Below are positions 12,694-25,438 of a DNA stretch of 64,000 bases, piece by piece. This DNA is from Porphyra umbilicalis. Its lineage: Eukaryota > Rhodophyta > Bangiophyceae > Bangiales > Bangiaceae. Both the position numbers and the translations under genes were made by a program. The number at the start of each line of letters is the position of its first letter. The stretch's first letter is position 1. The stretch is from the NCBI GenBank assembly GCA_002049455.2, contig KV918862.1:62001-126000 (forward strand), given 5' to 3'. The notes beneath the pieces were generated by a model that saw nothing but the letters and a program-made list of their open reading frames with translations, was not told the origin of the DNA and made no database searches.

Positions 12694-13091
12694 TTGCTGA
12701 TCCCCGAATTTTGTCGTGGGCGACAGAGAAAGAGACTGACTCTGAATAAGAGCACTCTATTTGGGTAAAACGACAGTGGAAAGGCATCGAAGCCAATAGA
12801 AAGCCCGCATTCGGTAACGGGACCTTGCATCGAGCTGAACTCACTGTTTGATGCCGCTTGATCCGATTTTATTGGCACGGATCAAGCTGCCCACGCGAGA
12901 TCTTGAGATTTTCTACTGTCTCCTTGCCAGAAGTGCAGAAATAATGAGGAGCTGATATTGATATCCAGGCTGTATGGGCACATGTAAGCAATCAGAAGCA
13001 CCAAGTCAGTCTCAGGGGCGCATCTGATTGGTGGAGAGAGTCGGCCCGCAAGTCAGTCTTTATTCACCAGGACAAATTTCGGGGATCAGAA
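12694..13091. mobile_element. MITE, Tc1/mariner-like, diverged copy 1
   Basis: This is a 0.4-kb non-coding element related over its full length to the one at 50891-51289. It begins TTGCTGATCCCCGAATTTTG and ends with the near-complement (caaatttcggggatcag). The terminal inverted repeat runs about 45 bp. This copy is the more diverged and its TA duplication is no longer intact (flanks GAA and GTA). Confidence 0.75.
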
Positions 13092-15467
13092 GTACATGTT
13101 CAAAATATTCTGAACAGTAGTGCGCGTACTCAGGGCCGATCATCGACAGTAAACACTTGTCACAAGTATAGCGCGCGGCGGCTCATAAAACGCCTGCAAA
13201 CATCGGAACCAGCTTCAAGACATAAGGCTGACCGAGATTCCGAGATGGACACCAAAGCCGAAGGCCCTCGCATCCAGATGACTGTCGCGAGCTCACTGCT
13301 GGTCGTGGTCGTGCGTGGGCCGCGTTCAGAACCTGCAGCACAACCCGCTCTTTTATTTTTCTTGGCAACACGCCTTGCAAGTACGTCCTGTCTGTTGTAC
13401 TTGTGAAATAGTTTGATATATTCCGGATAGAATTCTTATTTGTATTCAGATCCTTCTTGTATTGGCTGCGGATATCGTCTCACAAAGGTACCACACTACT
13501 GGGGTGCGCGGAGGGTGTACTAGGGCGTACTGCGGCGTAGAATTTGTACCCAGAAAGTGAAATCCATGCTCGGGTGGCGCGGGCTCCACTGGCGTCTCAT
13601 CAGCTCGTGGAAATGCAGGCTACAAGAGGCGCCCTCAGTCCTGGTGTTGTCCCCGCCGAAGGCGGTGGGATTCGGCGGGATTCTCCGTCATTTAGCCTCG
13701 CCGGATCGCGAATGTAGCCTCACCGGGTCGGGAGGCAATTTTCGTGCGTCAGACGATTCAATGCCTCGATGCAAGGTCTGGGCGAGACTGGGCACGGATC
13801 AAATCCGGCGCTTCATCTCTGTATTTCTGAAACGCTGCGCTGCGCTAGACGTGGCCCTCACTGAACCCCCAGTGATCCCCCAGGTCAGATCTCACCGTAA
13901 TGACTGCACCTGCTTGCAAGGCTGCGGCCGTATCAACGCCTCCGCTTCGTCGATGCCAACGGCAGTGGACTCTCCATCGACGCCTGATACGCACCCCCCC
14001 GCGCACCCGCCGCAGTTGCTCAGGGGCGCCCGTGCACCCACTCCATCAACACCCCACACACACCCGCCGCCAGCAAAGATTTGGCCGGTCACATTTCGTG
14101 GTAACTGACGTCACCTGCGTGCAGACTGCGCTCATGGCCACCCATCTAACTTGTTGACAGTGAAATAGCCCTCTCAAGAACGCCCCAATTTGATTGTAAG
14201 TCCTTGTCAGCCGAGATGTCATGCTTCAGTGTGCTAGTCTGTCAATCATCCGCCATGTGAAGAGCTGCTAGCCTCGTGTGTGGACCCAGCACTCCTCACC
14301 TTCAGTTGCGTGGAGGGTGGCACGCCTCATGCGGGGATATGGATCTTCATTTGTTCACACTGTGAGCCCTCCTATGCGGTCAATGGTCAGTTGCTCTCAC
14401 AAACATAGGCTAGGACGGGATCAACTGTGGCCGCGTTCTGACTACCCGTTGCGTCGGGCGATCACTGATTGGTGCTGCGTACGTCTCTCTTCGGAGGGTC
14501 AGCCGACGTGGAAGCTCCTCGGGGAATGGCGTCCTGTGGGCCTTCGGCCCTCAATAATACTACCTCGCCGTGCCCCCCACCCTCCGGCAGCCCTTGCGAA
14601 CCCCCCCCCCCCCTCCTGCGCCTTAAAGGCGATCGGCTGCGGGACACGGACGGCGGAGATGCGGACGGCGAGGGGAGGGGGGCGCTACATGTTATCATCT
14701 CTCTGTCCTTGCTTTGCTCTGGCTTTTTGGGTGCGGCTAGGGGCGGGTGGCGAGGGCCTGGCGCGAGGAGGGCAAGGAAGAGGGTGCAATACCCCCGGCC
14801 AGGAGTTGGTAGAGAACCATAAAAGACGCTTCTGTTTTCTGCAGCGTATTCAGCTGGTGTGGACCTGTCCGACAGCTGTTCAGCTGGCATCTCGTATGAA
14901 TCCGCTGCTTGAATACAAATCCAGCCCAGGCACGCTCGCAATCGTGACACCAAAGGGGGCCACGTGACGTGTTTCAGCCGGTGCGGTGATGCCCCCAACT
15001 GGAGCTGTGAGGGGGCGGCGGGGCGGCTCCAAGAAATGTCATTGAACAGCGTCAGAACCGTACTGGCCGCGTACTGTTGCTCGTAAATGCGAATATGCCA
15101 TCTATACTGAAAGTGTAGACACTGTGGAAAAGCGGGGTCGAATATGGCCCAATACAGCCATTTCAGACGTACTGGCACCAATCTGAAAACTGCCGGGGTA
15201 AGTCCCCAAGTAGCGTGGTTCCTAACCACGACGATGTATCTTATCCGTATTCAAGAAGTTGCGGCAGAAATCTCATCTGATTAAAAAAAATGCGGGTGTT
15301 GAGTATATTTGAGTTGTCACAAAAATTGCAGATTCATAAGCCCCTGCTCTGCACAAGGCCGCCGTCCTCGGGGAACACAAGGACCGCTGCTGGTGCAGCG
15401 GCTTCCAGTACCGTGCCCGCGGCACCCGTCGCTCCCGCAAGTAATCTGACAGCGCCACGGGGTGCCG
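13092..15467. other. no supportable gene
   Basis: Several low-complexity frames (Pro-rich near 13950-14080, GC-rich near 14550-14800 with a long C run) are open on one or both strands. None shows a domain. Confidence 0.35.
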
Positions 15468-15579
15468 CTACCGCTGAGACACCTGGTGGGCAAACAACAC
15501 CGCCCGCAGCAGCGACAGTTGCTGCGCATAGCGGTCCATCCGTGAAGCCCAATGACGCGCCCGCTCATCCTCCTCTTCG

Positions 15580-16560
15580 TGCATCAGAGGCGCCTGCTGT
15601 CGCGTCTGCTGCTCCTCCCCGGCGTCCTTCGGCGCTGCGTGGTGCCGCGCCTGGTCCCGCGCCTGCCGCTCCGCCCCGTAGAAAATCCGAACTACCTGCT
15701 TCCTCTCCCGCTGTCCCACCCCATCGGCCATCAAAACTGCCTGCTCTTGCTCCTTCTTCCCCGACGCCTGCTGCTGCGCTCCATCGTGCATCCACGCGGT
15801 CTGTTCCTGGTCTTGCTGCCCCGCCCCATGGTCGATCCACACCATCTGCTGTCGCGCCTGCTGCTCCGATGCCTGCTGCTCTGCCCCTTCGTGCATCCAC
15901 GCCGCCTATTGCCGTTCCCGCTCTCCCATCTCTTCGTCCTTCAACACCGCCTGCGTTCCCGCCTACTGCCCCGACGCCTGCTTCTCCACGCCTTCGAGAA
16001 TCCACGCCGCCTGATGCCGCGCCTGCTGCCCCAACCCGTCGTCCATCAACATCTCCTGCTCCCGCGCCTGCTGCTCACACGCCTGCGGCTCTGCCCCGTG
16101 GTGCATGCGCGCCGCCTTTTGCCGCGCCCGCTACCTCAATCAGTCTTCCTTCAACACCGCCTGCTTCCGCGCCTGCTTCCCTGACGCCTGCTGCTCCACG
16201 CCGTCGTGCATCCACATCGCCTGGTGCCGCGCCCGCTGCGCCACCCCGTCTTCCATCAATACCGCCTGCTCTCGCGCCTGTTGCTCCTACGCCTGCGGCT
16301 GTTCCCCGTCATGTATCCACGCTGCCTGTTGCGGCGCCCTCTGCCCCACCCCATCGTCATCCATCCACATTGCCTGCTCCCACGCCTGCTGTCCCGACTC
16401 CGTTGCTTCACCCAGTCGCCCATCTGCACCGCCTATTGCCGCGCCCGCTGCTCCATCTCGTCGACCATCAGCAACGCTTGCTTCTGCGCGTGCTCCTCCG
16501 CCCCGTCGCCCATCTACGCTGCCTACTGCCGCGGCCGCTGTCACTTCTCTCCGTTGTCAA
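15580..16560. repeat. 105-bp tandem repeat, coding-type array
   Basis: About eight to nine units with a 105-bp (35-codon) period; similar phrases recur at about 15931, 16036, 16141 and 16246. On the minus strand the units read as Gln-rich peptide (EQQARQQ, WMHDG) with scattered stops, in line with the MULE-like transposase just upstream on that strand. On the plus strand the same DNA gives an uninterrupted Pro/Ala/Ser-rich frame (RPSTPPA, APAAPTPAA) from 15290 to 16687. I think the minus reading is the original one, because it follows directly from the transposase and has a more normal composition. Confidence 0.8.
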
Positions 16561-16609
16561 TCGGCCCCGCCTGCATCGGCTTCTCCTCCTTTTGGACATG
16601 ACCCCAGCG

Positions 16610-18941
16610 TCACACTCCATCAGCGTCTTGATGACACCGAACAGCGTTCGCGGTCCGCGATCCTTGACCTCGTTCTGCGTTTGCTGATTGCGTGACTCCG
16701 ACGCGTTGGTGCTCTGGCCGGCCGCCAGAACCTTCGCCCTCGACAGCGCGCCCGCCGACAGAAGAAATGCAGCTCGTAGCGCGGCGCCATTTTTGAGCAT
16801 CCACTTCGTAAGCTCGACATTCTTGCGCTCCCCAGCAACGCTTCCACGCTCAGAACGTGCCTCCAGCTCCACCCGGACGGCCGCCAAGCCCCCAGGTGGA
16901 GGACTGTCCCGTTTTGCCAGTACTGCCGGCATATACGCGTCCTTAGGGTCGTTGCCGCACTCCTTGAGCAAGAACCGGCAGAGGTGCACCCGGAACCAAT
17001 CACCCGCCCGTAGTAGTCTGCCGGCGTGTCACCAAGCTCATTCGCCATTGCCTCAAAACCACCATCGTGCTCCGCCGTCTCAAAATCGAGCACTAGCTCG
17101 ACCAGAGGCACGCGCTTGCGCAGTGGCCGGCCAGTTGGCGGTGGTCCGGATGGGTAAACAGAAGAGTTGGGGAGGTCCTTAGCCTCGGCGGTGCGAAGCT
17201 CGTTGGCGGGGGCCAGCGGAGGGTCTGCCGGCGCCATTCCGGGCCCGGTCACCTGTCGGGCGGGCGGTCGAGCCTCTGCAGCGCCGCGCTGTGGAAAAAT
17301 AACCGCCACATTGCGACGTACATGGGCTTTGCTTTTCCGATCAGGATGGCCCGCTTGACAACAACGGCCTTGTTGAGAGATGTTAACCAAGCCCTGTTCC
17401 ACGGGAAAGAAAAACAAAATAATACCCAGAAAACGGGAAATAGAAACAAGAAACAATGAGGAGCCACTGTCGGTTAGCAGTGCCATTTGACATATGGACC
17501 CAACCAAAAAGAGCATCACAGTTCACAAAGGCAGGTACTCAACGAGGACCTGAGGTAACGTACACGATGGAGAAATGATGCCAGTTGTGGTCGTGAGGTG
17601 CGCTGCAGTCAATGGCTGCTTGGGAGACCCCCGGACGCGCCGAGCCAGGCGCCACCACGTCGAAAGTCGTATCCGCCTGGAAGTTGCGGAGGCGCCCAGA
17701 GAGCTGCGCCTCCTGGTCGCTCTGCAAAAATATAATCTTGTACTCATCGTTGTCAACGACCTCCTGTATGTACAGGTGCTCGCCTTCGGCGCGGCGACAG
17801 GTCCATCACTCCAAGCAGGTCCTGGCCGTGTGGCTTTTTGGCCGCACAATCCGACACCCGGAGGTTGCGCAGGTGGCGCGCATCCACTCGCGCACTGTCA
17901 GATGACGATGCCACGGCCCTCTGCCAGAAAGCAGAATAACACGCGTGCCGTGACGGATAAGAAAGCAGTCAAATACAGCAAAAAATCAGGAGAAATGGTC
18001 ACCAATATATTCTTGTTCTCATGTTGGTCAGTGTCTGATGCTCAAAAATAGAGAAAAAGACCGCCAACCCGAGCGGTAAAGAAAGCAATAAGCGGCAGAC
18101 AATAACACAGATAATCGGGGGCACGTACGTGCAGCGAGCGGATAGAAGCGTCTGGGTGCGTCTCAATGGCGTCCAAGATGGCGGCACCTGATGACTTGCA
18201 GACGGGGTAGACATGGTTGTTCGTGTTGAATAGGAGCAGGAGGACCCGAATGTTGCTCGCGTCCTTGATAAACGTCGGGTGCAGCAGTCGAGCTCGGACT
18301 GGGCAAGCCGACCCATTACTGGCACGCTCGAGTGGCGGGTCCTCGCCGCCATGGCGGTCGCAGATTTTGCCCTTGTGACACTTGGGAGCAATAAAAGTGC
18401 ATTCCCCGTCCTTGACCACGCCAGATGGAGCCCCGTACGTTGGATACTGCTCGAGCAGCTCGGGTTCCATGCCGTCGCGCAAGTAGCACGCGCTGTGGCC
18501 GCCCTCGCAGGTGCGCGGATCTCTTGCCTTCCACATCGTGCAGCCAACGAACGGCCTGCTCCCATCCTCGGGGGTCCGCACGTACCATTTGCCCTCGTAT
18601 TGCTGGTCAGTATGCCAATGTCCACCTAGTCAGTAAATCTTGGCCCATGTTGTATGGTCGGTTCATGCTTCGTGGAGCCATCTAAATTATAATGGGCCCT
18701 CTCAAGTGGGTACACACCAGTACAGATGACCCCCCCTGCTTACCCTGTAGAGGCCCGACTACTCCTTCTTCAAGAGTTCGTTGACCTCAGCGTCTGGGGC
18801 AGGTGAGTCCAACTCCTCACCTCCGCTCTCCTCCGAAGGAGCGCCGTCGGACTCCTCGAGTGGCCATTCGGGTAGATTGCTGTCAGAGGGGGCAGGAAGA
18901 GGGTCCACGGCATTCTCGGTGGTGCCCCGCTGAGCGCTCAT
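16610..18941 (-). pseudogene. MULE-like (Mutator) transposase, decayed, multi-exon
   Basis: The gene reads right to left. An acidic amino-terminal exon (MSAQRGTTENAVDP, ATG at 18941) is followed by a Cys-rich segment starting after an acceptor at 18603 (KWYVRTPEDG, then VGCTMWKARDPRTCEGGHSA) that resembles a FLYWCH-type zinc module. A likely donor follows RSLH near 18130, and an acceptor lies before EVVDNDEYK near 17790. The MULE core then appears in pieces: ADTTFDVVAPG (first Asp), HNWHHFSIVYVTSG, KRAILIGKAKPMYVAMWRLF, LVLDFETAEHDGGFEAMA (second Asp) and VHLCRFLLKECGND. A one-base frameshift between YYGRVIG and VHLCRF, plus other frame changes, shows it is broken. Its tail runs into the Gln-rich 105-bp repeat. 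The family call comes from the order of these blocks. Confidence 0.6.
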
Positions 18942-21900
18942 CTCGATGGCGGCAGTAAAACAAGCAGGATGCCTGTGCACGGTGGCGGGAGAGTGTGTCC
19001 TCCTCGATGACGACTGCGTGTCAAACGAGGCCTCTCAGGGACACGGCCCCGCACGAGCGCGAAATGCCTGTGCAGCCGGCTGATGGCGTTGGGGCACGCA
19101 GCTGCGCCGGGTTTGGGCGGGCGGCAGCCGCCCCTTCGAACGCGAGGTTGCGCTTCGCAAAAAGGCGCCACATTGGATCACTGCGGGTATTCAGCCGAGG
19201 AACTCGGCTGTACTGGTCAATATGGCCAAAACTGGGTGTGTGTCACGCTATTTTCAAGCTGAGATCGTTGTTTTCAAATCGGGAATTGCACGATTGTTGT
19301 GACAGTACGATGGCTGTATCGTCGCACTTGGGCGGATTTGTTATGCCTTTCAAAGGGCGGACCGGGAGTGATGGCCAAAACAGAGTGTGTGTCACGCTAG
19401 TTTCACGTGACGCGAGCTTTGGTCAGTGAATCCAGTGAATGTTAGGCATTGCGTGCAGCTGGCGATTTAAAGGTGCTTTGTCGGCCATGGTTGATGGGGA
19501 GAGGCATTCGAGTGCGCTGTACGCTATGTCGTTGAAAGGAATCTAATAAACCCAACCTACCCACGTCCATGTGCACTGCGTCCTCTTTTGAGGCAAGACG
19601 GTCTTGGTGGCATGATGCTGCATCTGCGGCGTGACTTGCCGCACGGAGGCCTCCCATGCGTCCAAAGCAGCGGCGCAATGCTCTTCGTCGCTCGACTGGC
19701 TGGGTCGTGGTTGTTGCTCGGCAGTGAAGTGGCGTCGGAGCTCGGCGGTCTTGTTGTTGGTCGAGCCCGTGAGATTTATTACTCGGCGAATGCGATGTTC
19801 CCAGACGCCGTCAGATTACGGAACATTTGGTCAGGAAATTGCATCCCATTACGGGCGACACGGCCGGACAACGAGCACCTCGTCCGGCCTTTGCCGATGA
19901 AATAGCCAAAACCATACCCTCCCCCGCATACTAAAAAAAACTGCATACGAAGAGATTTCTGTCACTGTATGCTTTATTCTTTGATGCCCAGTCACACCAT
20001 AGTGGCGGTGGCTCGCTCTCGATGCCCGAAATACCCTGGTGCCCCCTTGTTGCGCCCACCGTCGATGCCCCCCAGGCATCAGCCAGCGACTCCACCCACC
20101 TGAAACTCTTCCTTGGTCCAGTGGGACCCTGTTATCTACAAGAAACCCAGCGGGGAGGCGGCCGCTTGGCCAGAGGTGGGTCCTTTGTGGCTTCAAAAGC
20201 AGCCTAACGCCATTCTTCGGTACCTGCTCACTACACGGGCAAAAGCCGGAGGCTGGGCAGACCAATTACCTCAGCTGAGCTACTATGACTCTATGAGAGT
20301 GCCTCCGCGCATAAATCCTGGTAGAAACCCCAAATCATGTCTGTTCTATGGGGAAAAACTGGCCCCGTCGGGTCCCGCATGCTCACCGGGGATGGTCCCA
20401 TAAAAACTGAACCACAAAGAAACTAGACCTCTTCCTACCCTGGTTGTCCTCCGAATGACCCCAGCATGCTTAAAAGCTGCCACACCCAACTCTGCTGGCC
20501 GACAGGTAGCTCCCACACTCCGGACAACGAGCGGACGCCGAAAGGGCGTCATGACGCGCTTTGAGGCCTTCGTCATATACCAGTGCAACTTGTACTGCCG
20601 GCACATTCGTGCCTACATCTCTAAGTGGACGTCTCGCTTTCTTCTGGCACCTTCAGTTAAACCACGTACGCGTTGTAGGTAGAGAAAACAACCGAGACAT
20701 GCCGAGAAGGTTTTCTTCGGTGGACAACGACCTGCTGCAGCTAGCTCTCATGCCCAATGAGCCCTGGCCGGCCTCTGCCCCTCTCTGAAGGCATGCGTAA
20801 GGCAGTTGCAGTCATCATGTCAATTGGAAATACCCTCCATTGACATGAGCGAGGCCGGAAAGGAGAGAGCTGCATTACCCGATTGGACATGGCTGACAAT
20901 GAGCAGCGTGCCAAAGGCGTGATTTGCACACTTACTGGGCGTGATCTGCATACTTAATATAATGCCAATTGAAGCAATACTTGTAGTGCCCTGGATGCCA
21001 CATGAGGAGGGTGCAGTGAACTAATTGATAGTTGCGTACAACATATGTCGGCCATTTAAATTTCCAGTCCGGGGCGTGAACTGGGGCGTGCGTGTCAGCC
21101 GGGCGTGCCAAAGGGCGTGATTGGGCGTGCATCGACCACCCCGCCCTCGAAATAAGGGCGTGATGCACAACCCTACTTTCCATATTTGCCGAGGCTGTTC
21201 GTTGCGCTTGCGCCCTCTTTAATTGGCAGTTGATAAAATCTTCGATTGTATTTCACACGTACTGTGTGCTGCGGCGAACGTTTTGTGTGTCAACCCAACC
21301 CCACACCTTTGATCTATCTACCAGACGGTGACGATCCAATCGGCGCCCTACACAGCGAGACGGATGCTCGTCCTTATTTAATCCTAGCCGAAAAATCGAG
21401 AAATTTACGGGATAAGACTGAGGATCGGGTTTCCCATACAGCCACATCGATTCTCGAGTTTGGTTCGACGCTTTTCTGAGATCGTACTGTATTGATCCAC
21501 ATATTGGCTCAGGACCGTCCGTCAGTTATTCCGGAGAATCGTCCTGAGGCGATCCCACACCCGGTGTGGGGCGAGACATGGAATTAATGAGCACTCTATC
21601 CTGCGAGCTGTTTCAGTGCTCCCGTCCAGTCTATCATCAATATGATAGTGAGGATCATCTGCGGAATCTTCAGGAACAGTCCCCCAGATAGTCCTCAGAA
21701 TCAAACTGAGAACCAGGCAACGGACCAGCCCATGGCAGGAGCAGTTGCACAAGTGGACACGTCGTTTTGTCGCCCAAGTGCGGCTGATCTTGGAGCGTCT
21801 TACAACCGGGAACGACGCAAATCGTGCAGATCTGACTACCGGAACGTCGCTCGTGTCTGGTGTATGCACCTGAGTCTCGGGAGAGCCTCGTCGTGGTGCA

Positions 21901-22232
21901 CTGTTTCTGCACCGCCTTCCTCCACCGTTTCTCCTGCAACCTCGTCCTTGTACGCTGCTGTTATCGTACTGCCGCCGGTCCGCCAGCTCGTGGTGTCACC
22001 TCTCCTCGCGTCGCACTGTGTACCGTCTCTATGTGAGGATCTCTTGGTTCTGATTTTCCTCTGTGGTTGCGTTCTTGAGTTTGACCGTCGTATGCTTGCC
22101 TATCCGTGTACCCAAGAGGCCTCTCCCTGAACTGACGTCTAGTGTGTGTCACTACCACCAAACTTGGGTGACTGCTCGTGCTTTGAAAGAACGCGTTATG
22201 CCGCAGTTTACTACTACGGCACAAAAGAAGAC
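18942..22232. other. no supportable gene; GGCGTG-rich patch
   Basis: A ~40-bp direct repeat (ATGGCCAAAAC...GTGTGTGTCACGCTA) is found at about 19223 and 19373. A cluster of GGCGTG motifs lies at 20910-21170, next to a small perfect hairpin (tcatgtcaat/attgacatga) at about 20816-20847. Open frames here are short and domain-free. Confidence 0.35.
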
Positions 22233-25186
22233 ATGAAGCGTCGCCGACGGGGCCCTCGAGGTGCTGCCTTCTTTCATCTCAATGATGGGAACCGAATGCG
22301 CATGGAAGAGAAGCAAGTGTCATCAGGCTCGGCTGCCCGTACTGGCGGCTTGGAGGATTCTGAAAGCAGCGTCGCAAACCAAACCCCAGATGATTCAGGC
22401 ACCAGGGAGGCACCAGCACATTCTGTGGGACACTATGAGGACGTTGCTCTATCCTCCGACTCTGGGCGTGACAGGTGTCCCTCAGATGACTCGAAATTCT
22501 CCTTCGAGGGGGACCGCGATCTTGGGGGCTTTGTATCACGTCGCGAGCTGGTGTGCTTCGGTTACCTGTACGGCAGAGCGCGCGTCACGCTGAGGCAGTA
22601 CGACATTATGCGAGAGGCAGACAACTCATTTATTCCGACAGAAAAAATGGCCGTCGCAGTGGCGCTTGCGAAAACTGCGCGAGCACATGTTGAAGTCTGC
22701 AATACCCCTACAACGGGAGACGACAACATGCCAGCTACCTGTTGGAAAAGGGAAAGCCATGCGTAAACTGCCGAACGTGGAAGTGTCGTACATTACGTTT
22801 TCTGAGCACGTAAAGAGGGACTTTGCGGATCCTGTAACAGCAGCACTGTTCCACAACACAGGGGACTTTCGAATGGGCTCAGTCGAGCGACCGGCCGAGT
22901 TCTCTCAAACAGTGGCGGCCAGGGACCCCGCCAGGTTTAATGTGAACGGGGTCTTCTTCCGTGACGAACACAGCTTTAACATTGGATGCGTTGCCAAGAT
23001 CTCTTGTGATGAAGCGACCGTGTTCGAGGCCCGCTTGTTCAGCACCTTCATGGCGCCTGACGGATGGGTAACCACATCGGCGTCCACGAATGCTCCTGAA
23101 CGCACGCTGCGGGTAGGTAACTCACTCGCGCTGTTTGAGGCGCTCCCTGGGGTCATGCCGCCAGAGTGCTGGGCGTATTGTTTCACGGAAGAGCGCCGTG
23201 TTACGCGACGCTTCACGCGGTCCGGTGGCGGGTTTGTTATCGCCGTACGGGAGGCCACCGAGCATGAAAAGGATTCATGGTCAGCTTTGACTGTCGCCAG
23301 CCCCTTAGAGCTGTCACATGTGCCTCAGCCCTGCGAAGACAATCTTTCAGAGAAGAACCCATATGTGCTGTACGTGTCGCTGTATGGCGACGAGTTCAAT
23401 GGGCATAAGCGTCGCCGCGGAAGCCTGGAGGGCTCCTACGGGGGATACACATCGCTGTGCTTGAAAGATCGTGCGTATTCGGTCCGTTCTCACTTTTACC
23501 TTCCCCCAGGAGCAAGCCCGGATGCCCTGCTCAAAAACTTCGTCGACGACTTGATAATAGCGGGCAAGGAGGGCTCGGCTGTCTATGACGCCTTCAAAAA
23601 GGAGAGTGTTGTCATTCGGGTGTACCTGTGCCTCAGTGTATTTGATTTCCCCATGGCCGCCAAGTTCTCAAACTCAATAGGCGCCCCAGGCACAGAGCAC
23701 TGCACAAGCTGCGACATGGTGCAACCAAAAACACTCACAGAAAGGAAGGAGAGAGTGATAGGCAGCACGGTCTCTTTCAATGTGAAGGACTCACGGTACT
23801 CAAGAACGCAAGAGCGAACTTCTCTCATCATGTCTGTCAAAAAAAAAAACCGGGACTATCGACAGACGCCGTGAAAGACGCACTCCTGTTGAATGGCATT
23901 ACGGAAAAGGCAGGCAGTCTAATGATGCGCCTGGCCAAGGCCCGGGGACCTGGGACGTTTGACATACACGAGCACGTCATAGTTGCTCCTTCACATCTTC
24001 TATACTACAACATTGGTTCACACCTCCTGATGGAAGCGTAAGAGGCGCTTTCAGTTGAGGAGCGAGACAAGTTCATGCGGGAGATGCGCCGAAGTGCGAG
24101 GCATGTTCCGACACACACGATCCTGTCCTCATTCGAGCCAGAAAAAATGGGCGGCACAACTCTGTGAATGTCAGACTATGCAGTGCTGATCACAGTGGGT
24201 CCCACTGTCCTACAGTACCTCGTGCGCAGCACGGCCACGTCACCTCACGCACGTGCTGCTCTCGGAGGTCTCAAAGCCCTGCGATGGTTTTCCACGGCAC
24301 TGTTCTATGTGCCAACACCCTTTTCGGACGGGGAGAAGGCCATGAAAGAGCGGCCGACCGTCGCTGAGCTCCAAGTTATGGGCGAGAGCTTGATGATTGA
24401 GCTGCGTAGACTGTTAACCGTTAACGGAATATGGGAGAGACCATCCGTAAATCGTGTACTGGAACTGTTATATCGCACCCTCCCACTTGCGCAGCTGGGG
24501 TCAGCGATATGTGAGCTCATTTTCGAGAAGTTCCACCAACATTCGAAGCGGGAGGTGAGCCAGAGTAACAGTCGGAACCCCGCTGAGTACTTCATGCAAA
24601 GGTGGAGGGACACAGAGCATTACTCACGTGCTTCGTGGCTTCTTGGTCAAGAAAGCCAGCCACTGAAGTCTGTCACTTTTCATAGCCTCGGTCCTCATAA
24701 ACGACAATCACTGTCCACCAACATGCGCTGGCGTCCAAGAACAGCCGCGCGGACGGTTCTGGGATCCACGGAAGAGTTCTGGAGAAGTCGTGCGCCCAAC
24801 GCATATCTGGCATTCTGGCTCAAGCCACGCAAGCGCATCGACAGTCTGTCCTCCGAGAAGGGTCCACAGTGTCTCTGCATGAGAATGGAGCCACGCCCGA
24901 ACACGAGTCCGGCCCCGATCTGTTGGATAGCAGAGAATTGCGCTTTGTCCGTGTGCAGTCCATTGGAACAATCGATGGCGAGCTCCATGTCGCCTGTGAG
25001 ACCTGGAAGATACTAGTGATGGCATTCAGCGTCTTGGGACAGCCCGCTGAAGTCACAATCGACACTGAAGTTGGATTGTCTTTGATACCAGCTGACCATG
25101 TGAGACAACTTGCCTTCGTTCTGCCCTGCGGGCAGCACAACGTGATGTTCAGCAAGCGATATGGCTTCCACTTCAAGAGTGAATGA
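22233..25186 (+). pseudogene. CACTA/EnSpm-like Tnp2-type transposase, decayed
   Basis: A long transposase-like reading spans about 980 codons in several frames. It runs from a basic and acidic amino end (MKRRRRGPRG), through LREHMLKSAIPLQ, LYVSLYGDEFNGH, a CxxC knuckle (EHCTSCDMV), HLLYYNIGSHLLMEA, FEKFHQHSKREVSQS, to a C-terminal block (TEVGLSLIPADHVRQLAF). This order and spacing resemble Tnp2-type transposases of CACTA elements. Breaks are a frame change near 22666, another at an 11-A run (23839-23849), TAA at 24039-24041, TGA at 24165-24167, and another change near 24870. The tail faces the JmjC gene, 250 bp away. The family name is an inference from layout; I could not fix the catalytic triad. 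Confidence 0.6.
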
Positions 25187-25438
25187 CTAGGGGCGTTTTT
25201 GCCAATGCGGCTGCGGTGGAATGGGGCTGAGTGAAAGAGTATATTGTGTTCTTTGGATGTCTCACCTCACTGAGCAAAACGAGCAATATTGTCAAGGCAG
25301 TATCACACGAAAAAGTAGATGAAAAAAGGAGACAAACCTCCACGCCCCACCCCCCACCGGGCACGTCGGAAGGAAGTGCTCATGACCGGAAGACTATCAA
25401 ACAAAAGAAAATCAGTGGTAACCAGAAACATGTCTTAC

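Noticed and set aside
15290-16687. 465-codon Pro-rich plus-strand gene
   Set aside because: It is the antisense of a 105-bp repeat that continues the minus-strand MULE-like gene; no domain or splice support on the plus strand.
23900-24170. reassigned stop codons (TAA and TGA in frame)
   Set aside because: TAA, TGA and TAG all interrupt different decayed genes, while the RAMP4-like and FG genes end normally, so pseudogene decay is simpler.
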